Source: Streptacidiphilus sp041262525
GTDB taxonomy: Bacteria; Actinomycetota; Actinomycetes; Streptomycetales; Streptomycetaceae
Direction: 5' to 3'
Assembly (NCBI RefSeq): GCF_041262525.1
Contig: NZ_JBGCCK010000007.1
Span: 248,001 to 312,000, forward strand
DNA: 64,000 nucleotides
How positions within the stretch are numbered: the first letter of the stretch is position 1; each line of letters opens with the position of its first letter. Position numbers and translations under genes: made by a program. This document shows positions 39,139-48,231 of this stretch, piece by piece. The notes under the pieces were generated by a model, which worked only from the letters and a program-made list of their open reading frames with translations, was not told the origin of the DNA and ran no database searches.

Positions 39139-40173
39139 ATGTCGCTGAACGATGCTATGGCGCGGCTCCCGCGCGTCGTCGATCTGCTCGCCGCGCGGGC
39201 CGACGAGCACGACCGCGAGGGGGCCTTCCCCTACCGGGGCGTGGAGGCGCTGCACGAGGCCGGCCTGCTCACCCTGACCGTCGGCGCGGAGCACGGGGGT
39301 GCGGGCGCCGGGGTGGCGGACACGGTCCGGCTGCTCGCCGCGCTCGGCGGCGGTGACCCCTCCGTCGCGCTGCTCGCGGCCGACACGCTGCTCACCCACG
39401 CCGCGCAGGCGCGCGCCGCCCGCTGGCCCGCGGCCGCCTACCGCGCGTTGCTCGCCGACTCCCGGCGCGGCCCCGCGCTCGTCGGCTCACTGCGGGCCGG
39501 CCCGGACGGCCCGCAGGTGACCGCTCTCCGCAGCTCCGACGGTTGGCTGCTGACCGGCCGTGAGCAGGCCGTCCGTGGCGCGGAGGCGCTCGCGTGGATG
39601 ACGGTCGAGGCGCAGGCCGAGGAGGGTCCGGCCACCTTCCTGGTGGCGGGGGACAGTCCGGGGGTCGGCGTCGAGCCGGGCTGGGAGCAGCTCGGGCTGC
39701 GCGCCGGTGCGGTTCAGGACGTGCATTTCGAGAAGGTCGCGACGCAGGACGCCTTCCGCCTGGCCGCGTCCACCGAGCGCGACGAGGCATGTCGCCGCCT
39801 TGGCGTCGCGGCGGTCTGCCTGGGCATCGGCGGCGCGGCGCGGGCCTGGCTGGTCCGCAACGTCCGCGAGCTGCCGGCGTCGGAGCTGGGCCGGGTCGCG
39901 CTCGAACTAGCGGAGGCCGAGGAGCTGTTGAGCGGGATCGCCGGCGGCCTCGACGCGGACCGTGCGGGCGCGGACCGGCGCGCGGCCTGGCTCGCCCCCG
40001 GCATCGCGCAGCGCGGCGTGACCGTCGTGCAGCGCGTCGTCGCCCTGTCCGGCACCACCGGACTGAGCCGCGTCGTCCCGCTGGAGCGTCACCTGCGCGA
40101 CGCGATCAGCGTCCGTGCCCTGCTGCCCCGCGAGGACACCGTCCTCGCCGAGGCCGGTACCGCCGCGTTGTAA
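39139..40173 (+). CDS. Acyl-CoA dehydrogenase-like flavoprotein (SfnB/monooxygenase type)
   Basis: This is a 344-residue protein of the acyl-CoA dehydrogenase superfamily. Visible features are the N-terminal helix LLAARADEHDREGAFPYRGVEALHEAGLLTL, the flavin-side GLLTLTVGAEHGGAGAG, and the C-terminal helical bundle with VVALSGTTGLSRVVPLERHLRDA. That tail, with a conserved Arg/Asp near the end, is closer to the DszC/SfnB-type flavin monooxygenases and related desulfurisation proteins than to classical dehydrogenases. The substrate is unknown. Confidence 0.75.
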   Translation: MSLNDAMARLPRVVDLLAARADEHDREGAFPYRGVEALHEAGLLTLTVGAEHGGAGAGVADTVRLLAALGGGDPSVALLAADTLLTHAAQARAARWPAAAYRALLADSRRGPALVGSLRAGPDGPQVTALRSSDGWLLTGREQAVRGAEALAWMTVEAQAEEGPATFLVAGDSPGVGVEPGWEQLGLRAGAVQDVHFEKVATQDAFRLAASTERDEACRRLGVAAVCLGIGGAARAWLVRNVRELPASELGRVALELAEAEELLSGIAGGLDADRAGADRRAAWLAPGIAQRGVTVVQRVVALSGTTGLSRVVPLERHLRDAISVRALLPREDTVLAEAGTAAL

Positions 40174-40179
40174 GGCGCT

Positions 40180-41295
40180 CTAGCGGGTGCCGACAGCGGC
40201 GCGCACGGCCCGGCGAGCCAGCGCGGCGTCCTCGTGCAGGCGGCGGATCAGGATCCGCTGCTCCTCGCCCGCGCCGGGGACGTCGTGACGGCGGATCTCG
40301 CGCATCAGCACCAGGATCAGGTTCACCAGGAACGCGTCCCTGGGCAGCGTCCCCGACGCCTGCGCCACCTGGCTCAGCTGGCGACGCGCGCCGGTGTCCC
40401 CGGCCATGACCGCCCAGAGCAGCGCGAGGTCGTACCCGGGCAGGTACCAGCCCGTCTGCTCCCAGTCGACCAGGACCGGACCCGACGGGGCCAGCAGCAC
40501 GTTCGTGAGCAGCGCGTCCCCGTGGCAGAACTGCCAGGGCTGGTGCGCCAGACCGTGCAGCAGCTGCTGCAGGTCCCCGGCGTCGCGGTCGGTGAGCAGG
40601 CCGAGCGCGTGGTAGCGGGCGATCTCACGGCCGTAGTCGAGCGGGCGGTCGAAGACCCCCGTCGGCGGACGCCACAGGTTCAGTGACCGCACGGCGCCGA
40701 GGATCGCGCGGACCTCGCCCGGCGTCGGCGTGTCCGAGGGATGACGCTCACGCGCGGCCGGCCGGCCCGGGACGCGCTCCATCAGCAGCACGCAGCGGTC
40801 CGCGTCGGCGGCGACCAGCTTGGGCAGCCGGGCCGGCGGACGGTGACGCACGAAGGCCCGGTAGGCGGCTACCTCGCGGTGGAACTGCTCGGTTCCCTCC
40901 ACGTCCTCGCCAGGGCGCGCCAGGGCCTTCGCCACCACCGGCGTGCGGCCCGCCGTGCCCGCGATCAGCACATGGCGTCCGTCGCGGAGCAGCTGGCGCG
41001 GCACGAAGGCGGGAGATATCCGCGCGATGTGGGCCAGCGCCGCGCGGACCTGCGGGGAGCGCTCGGCCGGGTTCTCCGGGCGGGCGGCGACGCCGGGACG
41101 GGCGGGGGCGGGCATCGGCCGACGAAGCTGCTGCGCGGGGTTGGCCGGATGTGGAGTCGGGTGCACCGGGTGCTGTCCGCCCAGGTCGCGGGGGCGCGGG
41201 TCGAGGCCGATGGCGGGCCGCCGTCGCAGCGGACCGGTGGGGGAGGGCTGCTGCGGTCGGGACACCGGGGCGGGGGAGAGAGCCTGTGAGTACAT
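40180..41295 (-). CDS. Aminoglycoside phosphotransferase-fold kinase
   Basis: This is a 371-residue protein of the APH/choline kinase fold. The Brenner motif is FCHGDALLTNVLL (catalytic Asp) and the metal-binding LVDWEQTGWYLPGYDLALLW follows; the nucleotide-binding Lys is probably in VVAKALARPG. The first 90 residues are Pro/Arg-rich and probably disordered; ATG 41115 would give a 311-residue form without most of that. Substrates of this broad family range from antibiotics to small metabolites. It is divergent from the NsdA-like gene. Confidence 0.82.
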   Translation of the reverse strand: MYSQALSPAPVSRPQQPSPTGPLRRRPAIGLDPRPRDLGGQHPVHPTPHPANPAQQLRRPMPAPARPGVAARPENPAERSPQVRAALAHIARISPAFVPRQLLRDGRHVLIAGTAGRTPVVAKALARPGEDVEGTEQFHREVAAYRAFVRHRPPARLPKLVAADADRCVLLMERVPGRPAARERHPSDTPTPGEVRAILGAVRSLNLWRPPTGVFDRPLDYGREIARYHALGLLTDRDAGDLQQLLHGLAHQPWQFCHGDALLTNVLLAPSGPVLVDWEQTGWYLPGYDLALLWAVMAGDTGARRQLSQVAQASGTLPRDAFLVNLILVLMREIRRHDVPGAGEEQRILIRRLHEDAALARRAVRAAVGTR

Positions 41296-41668
41296 GGGGT
41301 GGTTCCTGGTCCCTTCGTGTGTCCGGTGGCGGGCTGCCGCCGGCGGGCCTGGTCGGCCTGCCGCTGGTCGGGGTGGCGCGCGGGCTCCTGACGGGCCGGG
41401 GCCCGAGTGGCACACCCTGGGGAGTTGTGCCTCCCGGGCGAAGCCTGGCGCGTGGCGACCGTGCGCCACCCCTTGCGCCACCCTGGGGTCCTGGCTGAAC
41501 TCTGGCTGTCGGCCGGGCGATCGACCAGGTCGGGGTGGCGCAGCTCTACAACACACCGAGCCGCAGATAGCGGGACAGCTAGCGGACCCTGGCGAACCCT
41601 GGCGAATGCTCGCCTGGCACATGACGGGTGGTTAGCCTCGAAAGTGCCGAGGAACCTGGGGGCTTGAC
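41296..41668. repeat. 373-bp divergent intergenic region with GCGCCACCC repeats
   Basis: GGGTGGCGC/GCGCCACCC occurs four times: minus orientation at 41371-41379, plus at 41463-41471 and 41475-41483 (12 bp apart), and minus at 41533-41541. A tandem 10-bp repeat ACCCTGGCGA lies at 41586-41605, close to the NsdA-like start. No gene is seen. These may be regulator sites for the divergent APH and NsdA-like genes. Confidence 0.55.
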
Positions 41669-43141
41669 GTGAACCGAGGACCGAACACCCGACTCGCCGA
41701 CCTATTCGCCCTGACGGGCTGGTCGAAAGGCGAGTTGGCGCGGATGGTCAACCGCCGTGGGGCGGCGGCCGGACAGCAGCAGCTGTCGACCGACACCTCA
41801 CGGGTGCGCCGTTGGATGGAGCGCGGGGAGATCCCCCGCGATCCCGTTCCGCGCATCCTGGCGGCTCTCTTCAGCGAGCAGCTCGGCCGAGTAGTCACGC
41901 CAGAGGACCTCGGCTTCCAGCGGGAACGGCACAGCGGGCACGGCGCGCGACGAGGCGCGCCGGACAGCTCCAGACCGGCACCAGGGCAGACGGCCGCGGT
42001 CCTCACCGAGTTCACGGGAATGGACCTGATGCTCAATCGACGCGGACTGATGGGCGCGAGCACCGCGCTCGCGGCGGGGGCTGCCATCGCCAACCCCCTG
42101 CACGACTGGATGCGGTCCCCGGCCGCAGCGCCGCCGACCGGCTCCTCCGCTGCGGCGGTACGCAGCCCTGGGGCGCTGCCGGCACTCGACTTCTACGAAG
42201 CCGGGCCGGTGGGGGAGGAGGAAGTGCGCTCGCTGGAGGAGTCGGTGGAGGTGTTCCGCCAGTGGGACGCCTCGCGCGGCGGCGGCCTGCAGCGCAAGGC
42301 GGTGGTCGGCCAGCTCAACGAGGTCGGCGGCATGCTGACCTTCGATCACCCCGACTATCTGGAACGCCGCTTGTGGGGCGTGGCGGCGAACCTGGCCGTG
42401 CTCGCCGGCTGGATGTCCCACGACGTGGGGCTGGAACCCACGGCGCAGCGGTACTTCGTCATGGCCGTGCACGCCGCCCGCGAGGCGGAGGACAAGCCGC
42501 GCGCCAGCGAGGCCCTGGCCCGTGCAGCGCGCCAGATGGTCCACCTGGGCCGGGCCGGCGACGCGCTCGACCTGATGCGGGTCGCCGAGGCCGGCGCGGG
42601 CGGCGGGACCCTGCCGCGTACCCGGGCCATGCTGCGCACGGTGGAGGCCTGGGCGCACGCCTCGCTTGGCCACAGCCAGGCGACGCGGCGCACCCTGGGC
42701 GAGGCGGAGGACCTGTTCGCGCAGGACAACGGCGAGCCGGGGCCGAGCTGGCTCCAGTTCTTCGACCTGGCCGACCTGCACGGCATGCAGGCGCTGACCT
42801 ACCGGACCCTGGCCGACCACGAACCTGCGGCGGCGGCGCTGGCCCAGCGGCACGCCGTGCTCGCGTTGCAACTGCGCGAGGGCGGGCACGACCGGTCGAG
42901 GCTGTTCGACCACATCTCGATGGCCTCGGCCTGCTACCTGTCGAACAAGCCGGACGAGGCGCAGCGCTACGCGCAGCTCGCGCTGAGCTCGACGGGCGAG
43001 ATGTCCTCGCACCGCACCTGGGACCGGCTCCGCCAGATGTACCGACTGACGGCGCGGTACGAGAAGCTGCCTGCGGTCTCGCAGCTGCGCTCGGACATCA
43101 GCAGGGCGATGCCGAGGCAGGCCCGGCCGCAGATCATTTGA
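41669..43141 (+). CDS. NsdA-like TPR regulatory protein
   Basis: This is a 490-residue protein. The N-terminus (GWSKGELARMVNRRG, DTSRVRRWMERGEIPRDPVPRILAALFSEQLGRVVTPEDLGF) is a divergent helix-turn-helix region found in streptomycete NsdA/NsdB-type regulators that hold back sporulation and antibiotic synthesis. A hydrophobic Ala-rich stretch near residue 130 (RRGLMGASTALAAGAAIA) follows, then TPR-like helical repeats to the end (YLERRLWGVAANLAVLAGWM, ASEALARAARQMVHLG, MEALTY-like repeats). GTG 41669 follows a GGGGG run. Confidence 0.7.
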   Translation: MNRGPNTRLADLFALTGWSKGELARMVNRRGAAAGQQQLSTDTSRVRRWMERGEIPRDPVPRILAALFSEQLGRVVTPEDLGFQRERHSGHGARRGAPDSSRPAPGQTAAVLTEFTGMDLMLNRRGLMGASTALAAGAAIANPLHDWMRSPAAAPPTGSSAAAVRSPGALPALDFYEAGPVGEEEVRSLEESVEVFRQWDASRGGGLQRKAVVGQLNEVGGMLTFDHPDYLERRLWGVAANLAVLAGWMSHDVGLEPTAQRYFVMAVHAAREAEDKPRASEALARAARQMVHLGRAGDALDLMRVAEAGAGGGTLPRTRAMLRTVEAWAHASLGHSQATRRTLGEAEDLFAQDNGEPGPSWLQFFDLADLHGMQALTYRTLADHEPAAAALAQRHAVLALQLREGGHDRSRLFDHISMASACYLSNKPDEAQRYAQLALSSTGEMSSHRTWDRLRQMYRLTARYEKLPAVSQLRSDISRAMPRQARPQII

Positions 43142-43302
43142 GGGCTGAGCATCCGAGCAGGCACAGGCGGCGGGTGGCGGGGCAGCGCTGGGTACCGGGC
43201 GTCAGAGCCGCCGCGCGTCCCGAGACCCCTCGGACGCCGGGTCGTGCCCGGTCAGGAGCGGTCTGGCCGTCGAAGCGACAGTGTGCCGGGCCGGGCGGCC
43301 GC

Positions 43303-43827
43303 TCAGGCCGCGGCGCGGCCGAGGTCGCGGAGGGCGAGCCAGACGGCATGGACGCCGCCGTCGTCGGCGACCTGTGGGGCGCCGACGCAGTGCACCGCGC
43401 GGACCGTGCCGTCCCCGAGCTGGAGGCGGAACTCGGCGTCGATGGGCTTGCCGTCGACGAGCGCGGCTGTCAGCAGGCCGGAGACCGCGCGGCGGTCCTC
43501 AGGGTGCAGCGCGCTGGGCAGCTGATCGAGGGTCAGCGGGCCGTCCTGTGGAGCGCGGGCGAAGATCCGGTACATCTCCGCGGACCAGGCCACCCGGTCG
43601 TGGACCAGATCCCACTCGGCGTCGCCGAGCAGGGAGGCGCCGTTCAGGGGGGCGTCGGGGTGGGTGAGCGCGTCGACGACGCGGGCCAGCTCCGCCAGAT
43701 GGGAGCGGGCGTGCGCGAGCAGCGCGCGCTCGGCCCTGTCCGTGGTTGCGCCGAAGGCGGCCTCCAGCTGCTCACGCACGGCGTTGACGTGCTGTGGGAG
43801 TGACGGGGGAGGAAGCTGGGGGTGCAT
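43303..43827 (-). CDS. PAS-domain protein
   Basis: This is a 174-residue protein. After an N-terminal helical region (HVNAVREQLEAAFGATTDRAERALLAHARSH) comes a PAS/PAC domain: GDAEWDLVHDRVAWSAEMYRIF, ALHPEDRRAVSGLL and FRLQLGDGTVRAVHCVGAPQVADDGG. No output domain (kinase, GGDEF, phosphatase) is attached, so it is a stand-alone sensor module. Start ATG 43827 lacks a strong Shine-Dalgarno sequence. It is divergent from the HEAT-repeat gene across 345 bp. Confidence 0.8.
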   Translation of the reverse strand: MHPQLPPPSLPQHVNAVREQLEAAFGATTDRAERALLAHARSHLAELARVVDALTHPDAPLNGASLLGDAEWDLVHDRVAWSAEMYRIFARAPQDGPLTLDQLPSALHPEDRRAVSGLLTAALVDGKPIDAEFRLQLGDGTVRAVHCVGAPQVADDGGVHAVWLALRDLGRAAA

Positions 43828-44172
43828 GGCGTCCCACGGTTGCTCGGGGTGACCGTTGACCGTTACGACTCTGGCACAGAGCGTGGCGGTGGGGGGTGGC
43901 TTTCGGGAAAGTAAGCCAAATTTTGCCTTTGGCATATGCCCCGCGATGAGCGCAGCCCAGGCGCCGGACCGGCGCCAGGTGCGCGGCGTGCCAGCCGGAC
44001 GGTAGGATTCCATGTTTCCGGCTGGCGGCTCGTCGACAGCCGGTGCCACAATTCCCCCGCGGCCACCGTCGCGGACCCGAACCACCCCGTGTGCGGGCAG
44101 GACCGACCAGGTCAGCCGCCCGCGCACTGAAATTCCATTGCCACCAGGACCGCCGCAACGGATGCTGACCTC
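43828..44172. other. 345-bp divergent intergenic region with nested palindromes
   Basis: No gene is seen. Around 43915-43940 there is GCCAAA (43915-43920), a 7-nt spacer, and TTTGGC (43928-43933), running straight into the palindrome GGCATATGCC (43931-43940). A further near-perfect GC palindrome lies at 43960-43976. The AT-rich core is a plausible operator/promoter for the PAS or HEAT gene. Confidence 0.45.
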
Positions 44173-45582
44173 ATGTTCGAGCCCGCGATAGCGCCTAGCG
44201 CCTCCCTTCTCGGCCTGCTTCAGCGGGGCCGGGGGGACGGCACCCTGCACGCTCTGGCGGCCGAGCGTCTCGACGCGCTCGCCGCCTTGGAGGAGTGCGT
44301 CACCAGAGATCCCCGCCGCAACTGGCAGGTGGAGAACCGCTCCCTCTACTACGCGCGCCTCTACATGGAGCTGGAGGCGCCGCTCTGCGGGCTCGAGGCG
44401 CACCTATTCGACGCGTGGGACGCTCTCGACGACAACGAGTCCCGTACCGGCCTCACCCTGGCCGTGCTCGGTCGGCTGGCCGGCTACGGCCGCCGCGACG
44501 CGCTGCAACTGCTGCGCCGCTACGCGGCCGAGGGCAGCAACTGGGCCTGGGCCCTGGACGAGCTCGCCGTGCGCGAGACCGACGAGGGGCTCCGCTCCCT
44601 CGCCGACGCGGTGCTGACCCGGTTCCCGCACGATCCCGAGGGTGACGCCGAGCTGCGCGCAGCGGTCCGCGACGCCTACGAGCCGAGGCCCTGGCACCTG
44701 TGGGCGGCCGAGCATCCACGCGTCGCCGCCGCCACCGAGCGCGCGCCCTTCGACCTGTGGCAGCGTCAGCTGGAACGCCCGGAGACCCCGGAGTGGAGCA
44801 CCGCCGCCGTGCTCGCCTGGGCCGACGCCGATCCCACCCAGGACGCGCAGGCGCTGGTCCGCAAGGCCGCCGCGGCCGCCCGCCTGCTCGGCGCGGTCGC
44901 CGGCGCCGCAGACCTCCCGCTGCTGCGTGCCACCGCCCGCGACGGCCGCACCGGCGCCCGCTGCGCCGCCCTGCGGCACCTGGCCGAGGCCGAGGACGAA
45001 GCCCTGCCCGGTCTGATGGAGCTGGCCGCCGAGGACAGCTGCGAGTCCGTCGTCGATTTCGCCCTCGACACCCTGGGCCGGATGCGCGGGCAGCGCGTCC
45101 TCGCCCACGCCCGCGCCTGGGCCAGCCGCCATGAGGACGGTCGGCTGAAGGAGGCCGCCGCCCGGCTGCTCGCCTGCGCGGGTGGTCCGGAGGACGCGGC
45201 GCTGGTCGTGGCCGCGCTGCACCGGCAGGTCTCCTCTTCCGGACCCGATGGAGAGATGCTCTTCGCCCTGGTCGAGGGAGTCGGTCGGCTCGCCGCCGGG
45301 CAGGCGGTGTCGGTCCTGCGCCACATCTACGCCGAGACGGTCTCCTCCCAGCTGCGCCAGAGCGCCGCGCGCGGGCTGGCCCTGATCGATCCGTATTTCG
45401 CGACGGGTGCGGCCGTCGAGTGCCTCTGGGACTGCGAGGAGGCCACCCGTGAACTGGCCGCCCGGCACGTCTTGACCAAGGGCGACGTCCGTGTCCTCGA
45501 CCGGCTGCGCCGCCTGGCGGCGGACCCCGGCGAGGAGGCCGAGGTCCACGCGGCGGTACGCGGTCGACTCAGCGCGGGCTGA
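44173..45582 (+). CDS. HEAT-repeat-like protein
   Basis: This is a 469-residue all-helical protein. Repeats of about 30 residues are evident in the C-terminal half (ADLPLLRATARDGRTGARCAALRHLAEAEDEA, LPGLMELAAEDSCESVVDFALDTLG, QAVSVLRHIYAETVSSQLRQSAARGLALID), the pattern of HEAT/PBS-lyase-like scaffolds. The N-terminal half (LEAHLFDAWDALDDNESRTGLTLAVLGRLAGYG) is helical as well. No catalytic motif is seen, so it is probably a protein-binding scaffold. It is followed by a terminator and the mannosyltransferase-like gene. Confidence 0.75.
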   Translation: MFEPAIAPSASLLGLLQRGRGDGTLHALAAERLDALAALEECVTRDPRRNWQVENRSLYYARLYMELEAPLCGLEAHLFDAWDALDDNESRTGLTLAVLGRLAGYGRRDALQLLRRYAAEGSNWAWALDELAVRETDEGLRSLADAVLTRFPHDPEGDAELRAAVRDAYEPRPWHLWAAEHPRVAAATERAPFDLWQRQLERPETPEWSTAAVLAWADADPTQDAQALVRKAAAAARLLGAVAGAADLPLLRATARDGRTGARCAALRHLAEAEDEALPGLMELAAEDSCESVVDFALDTLGRMRGQRVLAHARAWASRHEDGRLKEAAARLLACAGGPEDAALVVAALHRQVSSSGPDGEMLFALVEGVGRLAAGQAVSVLRHIYAETVSSQLRQSAARGLALIDPYFATGAAVECLWDCEEATRELAARHVLTKGDVRVLDRLRRLAADPGEEAEVHAAVRGRLSAG

Positions 45583-45607
45583 GCGGGCGGGGCGCGTTTT
45601 GAAGCGG

Positions 45608-45629
45608 GCCGCACGAGGATTCGTGCGGC
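45608..45629. terminator. Stem-loop terminator after the HEAT gene
   Basis: A perfect 9-bp stem (GCCGCACGA / TCGTGCGGC) with a GGAT loop lies 25 bp after the stop codon. Confidence 0.7.
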
Positions 45630-45690
45630 GTTCGCCGTTCGGTCAGATCAACGTGCCTCGCTGCACGCTCCGGCTCGGAATAACGCTGGC

Positions 45691-46833
45691 ATGCGTGTCG
45701 CCCTCGTCACCGAGTCCTTCCCGCCCGACGTCAACGGCGTCGCCCACTCCGTGCTCCGTACTGCGGAGCACCTGGTGCGGCGCGGACACCACCCACTCGT
45801 CATCGCGCCCGCCCCGGCCCCTGCCGTGGCGGTCGGCGCGCCCGATCCCTGCCCCGTCGTCCGCGTTCCCGCGATGCCGCTGCCCGGCTACCCGCAGGTA
45901 CGGATAGCGCTGCCCAGCCGGAAGCTCGAGCAGCTGATCGCCGGGCACCGGCCCGACCTGGTCCACCTCGCCAGCCCGTTCCTGCTCGGCGCCCGCGGCA
46001 TGGTCGCGGCCGAGCGGCTGGGGCTGCCGACTGTCGCCGTCTACCAGACCGACATCGCGGGCTACGCTCGCGCCTACCGGGCCGGCAGCTCGCTGGGCGA
46101 GGCGGCCGCCTGGCGGCGGCTGCGCGCCGTCCACTGCGCCGCCGACCGCACGCTCGCCCCGTCCACCCCCGCCGCCCAGGACCTCACCGCCCACGGCATC
46201 CCCCGGGTCCACCTGTGGCGGCGCGGCGTCGACTCGGTGCGGTTCCACCCGCGCCACCGCGACGAGGCGCTCCGGCGCGAGCTCGCGCCCGGCGGCGAGG
46301 TACTCGTCGGGTACGTCGGCAGGCTCGCGCCGGAGAAGCGCGTCGACCTGCTGGCACAGACCGTCGCCCTGCCCGGGGTGCGCGTCGTCGTGATCGGCGA
46401 CGGACCGAGCGAAGCCTCGCTGCGGCAGGCCCTGCCCGGGGCCGTCTTCCTCGGCCGCCGCACCGGGGACGAGCTGGCCTCGCTCTACGCGTCGCTGGAC
46501 GTCTTCGCGCACACAGGACCGATGGAGACCTTCTGCCAGACCATCCAGGAGGCGATGGCCAGCGGCGTTCCCGTCGTCGGCCCGGCGGTCGGCGGACCGC
46601 TGGACCTGATCGCCCACCACCGGACCGGCCTGCTGGTGCCGCCCCGCGACGGTGACGCCGTCGCGCGGGCCGTCGCCGAGCTGGCGGCCGACGCGGCGCG
46701 GCGTGCCCGGTACGGCGCGGCGGGGCGTGCGGACGTCGAGGCGCGGACCTGGCAGTCGGTCGGCGACGAGCTGATCGGCCACTACGGGCAGGTCCTCGCG
46801 CGCTCGCACAGCGCGCTCGGCGTGGCGGCGTAG
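45691..46833 (+). CDS. GT4 glycosyltransferase, MgtA-like mannosyltransferase
   Basis: This is a 380-residue GT-B fold enzyme. The N-terminus VTESFPPDVNGVAHSVLRTAEHL and the region VAVYQTDIAGYARAY match the GDP-mannose-dependent alpha-mannosyltransferases (MgtA/PimB' type) of actinobacteria. The C-terminal donor site has YVGRLAPEKRVDLL and the E-x7-E motif in METFCQTIQEAMASGVPVVGP. It probably adds mannose to a glycolipid at the inner membrane face. The next gene is another GT4 enzyme 15 bp downstream. Confidence 0.85.
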   Translation: MRVALVTESFPPDVNGVAHSVLRTAEHLVRRGHHPLVIAPAPAPAVAVGAPDPCPVVRVPAMPLPGYPQVRIALPSRKLEQLIAGHRPDLVHLASPFLLGARGMVAAERLGLPTVAVYQTDIAGYARAYRAGSSLGEAAAWRRLRAVHCAADRTLAPSTPAAQDLTAHGIPRVHLWRRGVDSVRFHPRHRDEALRRELAPGGEVLVGYVGRLAPEKRVDLLAQTVALPGVRVVVIGDGPSEASLRQALPGAVFLGRRTGDELASLYASLDVFAHTGPMETFCQTIQEAMASGVPVVGPAVGGPLDLIAHHRTGLLVPPRDGDAVARAVAELAADAARRARYGAAGRADVEARTWQSVGDELIGHYGQVLARSHSALGVAA

Positions 46834-46848
46834 GGGCGGAGGGCGGTC

Positions 46849-48231
46849 ATGGCACTTCGCATCGTGCGCGTCGCGAACTTCGTCACCCCGACCTCGGGCG
46901 GGCTGCGCACCGCGCTGCGGCGGCTCGGGGCGGGCTACCTGGCGGCCGGTCACCGGCCGATGCTCGTCGTGCCCGGGCCGGCGGCGGCCGACGAGGAGAC
47001 CGAGCAGGGACGAGTCATCACCCTGCCCGGACCGCTCGTCCCCGGCACCGGGGGCTACCGGGTGCTGCGGGACCGGGCTCTGGTCGCCGCCACGCTGGAG
47101 CGGGTACGCCCGGACCGGCTGGAGGTCTCCGACCGGACCACCCTGCGCTGGACCGGCGGCTGGGCACGCGAACGCGGCGTGCCGGCTGCGATGGTCTCGC
47201 ACGAGAGCCTGGACGGCGTGCTGCGGGTCTGGGGCCTCCCCGGACCCGCGGCCCGGCGCGCGGCAGACGCGCTGAACGCCCGCAGCGCGCGTGCCTTCAC
47301 GCGCATCATCTGCACCACCGACTGGGCGGCGGCGGAGTTCCGGCGGCTCGGCGTGGGCAATCTGCGGCTGGCCCCGCTGGGGGTGGATCTGAGCCTGCGT
47401 CATCCCGACTGTCACGACCCGGCGCTTCGGGCCGAGCTGGCCCGGCCGGAGGAGCTCCTGCTCGTCCTCTGCTCCCGCCTCTCGCCGGAGAAGCGGCCCG
47501 AGCGAGCGCTCGACGCGCTCGCCGAGCTGCGCCGCCGGGGCGTTCCTGCCGCACTGGTCGTCGCAGGCGACGGCCCGCTGCGCGGGCGGCTGGAGGCCCG
47601 GATCGTCGCGGAGGGCCTGCCGGCCCGGTTGCTGGGCCATGTCGCCTCGCCGGAACGCCTTTCCGCCCTCCTCGCCACGGCCGACCTGGCGCTGGCCCCG
47701 GGTCCGGTCGAGACCTTCGGCCTGGCCGCACTGGAGGCGCTGGCCTGCGGCACCCCCGTCGTGGCCAGCGCCTCCTCCGCCCTGCCCGCCATCCTCGCCG
47801 ACGCGGGCCTACCCGCCGCGGACACCGGCCCAGCCTTCGCCGACGCCGCCCAACGCCTGCTCGCCCGCCCGGCGCAGGCCCGCCGCGCGGCGGCCCGCGC
47901 CCGTGCCGAACAGTTCGGCTGGGACGCCGCCGTCGCCGCCTTCCTCGCCGCGCACGACGCGTCGGACGCGCACGAGGCGGCGGTCACGGCGAACCGGCAG
48001 GACGCACCAGTGGTCGCCCAGGCCGAGCACCCCCTGCGGTCCGCGCCGCCGGACCGGCGGCCCGAAGGGCCACCCGCCGTCCTCGGGCCCGCGCCCCCAC
48101 CCGGCCTCCGGCCCGTCCGGTCGCCCGACCTCGGGTCCGCGTCCCCGGCGGGCGCAAGATCCGGCCGGCCGCCCGCAACCCCCGATCGCTCTGCGCTCGC
48201 CAAGATCCCTCCGGAAGGAGCCCCGAGATGA
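46849..48231 (+). CDS. GT4 glycosyltransferase
   Basis: This is a 460-residue GT-B enzyme. The acceptor-side N-terminus is RVANFVTPTSGGLRTALRRLGAGYLAAGH; the donor side has SRLSPEKRPERALDAL and E-x7-E in VETFGLAALEALACGTPVVA. The last 75 residues are a Pro/Arg/Ala-rich low-complexity tail outside the catalytic fold. The stop overlaps the next gene (ATGA). With the preceding gene it forms a glycosylation pair, perhaps for glycolipid or cell-surface mannoside synthesis. Confidence 0.85.
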   Translation: MALRIVRVANFVTPTSGGLRTALRRLGAGYLAAGHRPMLVVPGPAAADEETEQGRVITLPGPLVPGTGGYRVLRDRALVAATLERVRPDRLEVSDRTTLRWTGGWARERGVPAAMVSHESLDGVLRVWGLPGPAARRAADALNARSARAFTRIICTTDWAAAEFRRLGVGNLRLAPLGVDLSLRHPDCHDPALRAELARPEELLLVLCSRLSPEKRPERALDALAELRRRGVPAALVVAGDGPLRGRLEARIVAEGLPARLLGHVASPERLSALLATADLALAPGPVETFGLAALEALACGTPVVASASSALPAILADAGLPAADTGPAFADAAQRLLARPAQARRAAARARAEQFGWDAAVAAFLAAHDASDAHEAAVTANRQDAPVVAQAEHPLRSAPPDRRPEGPPAVLGPAPPPGLRPVRSPDLGSASPAGARSGRPPATPDRSALAKIPPEGAPR

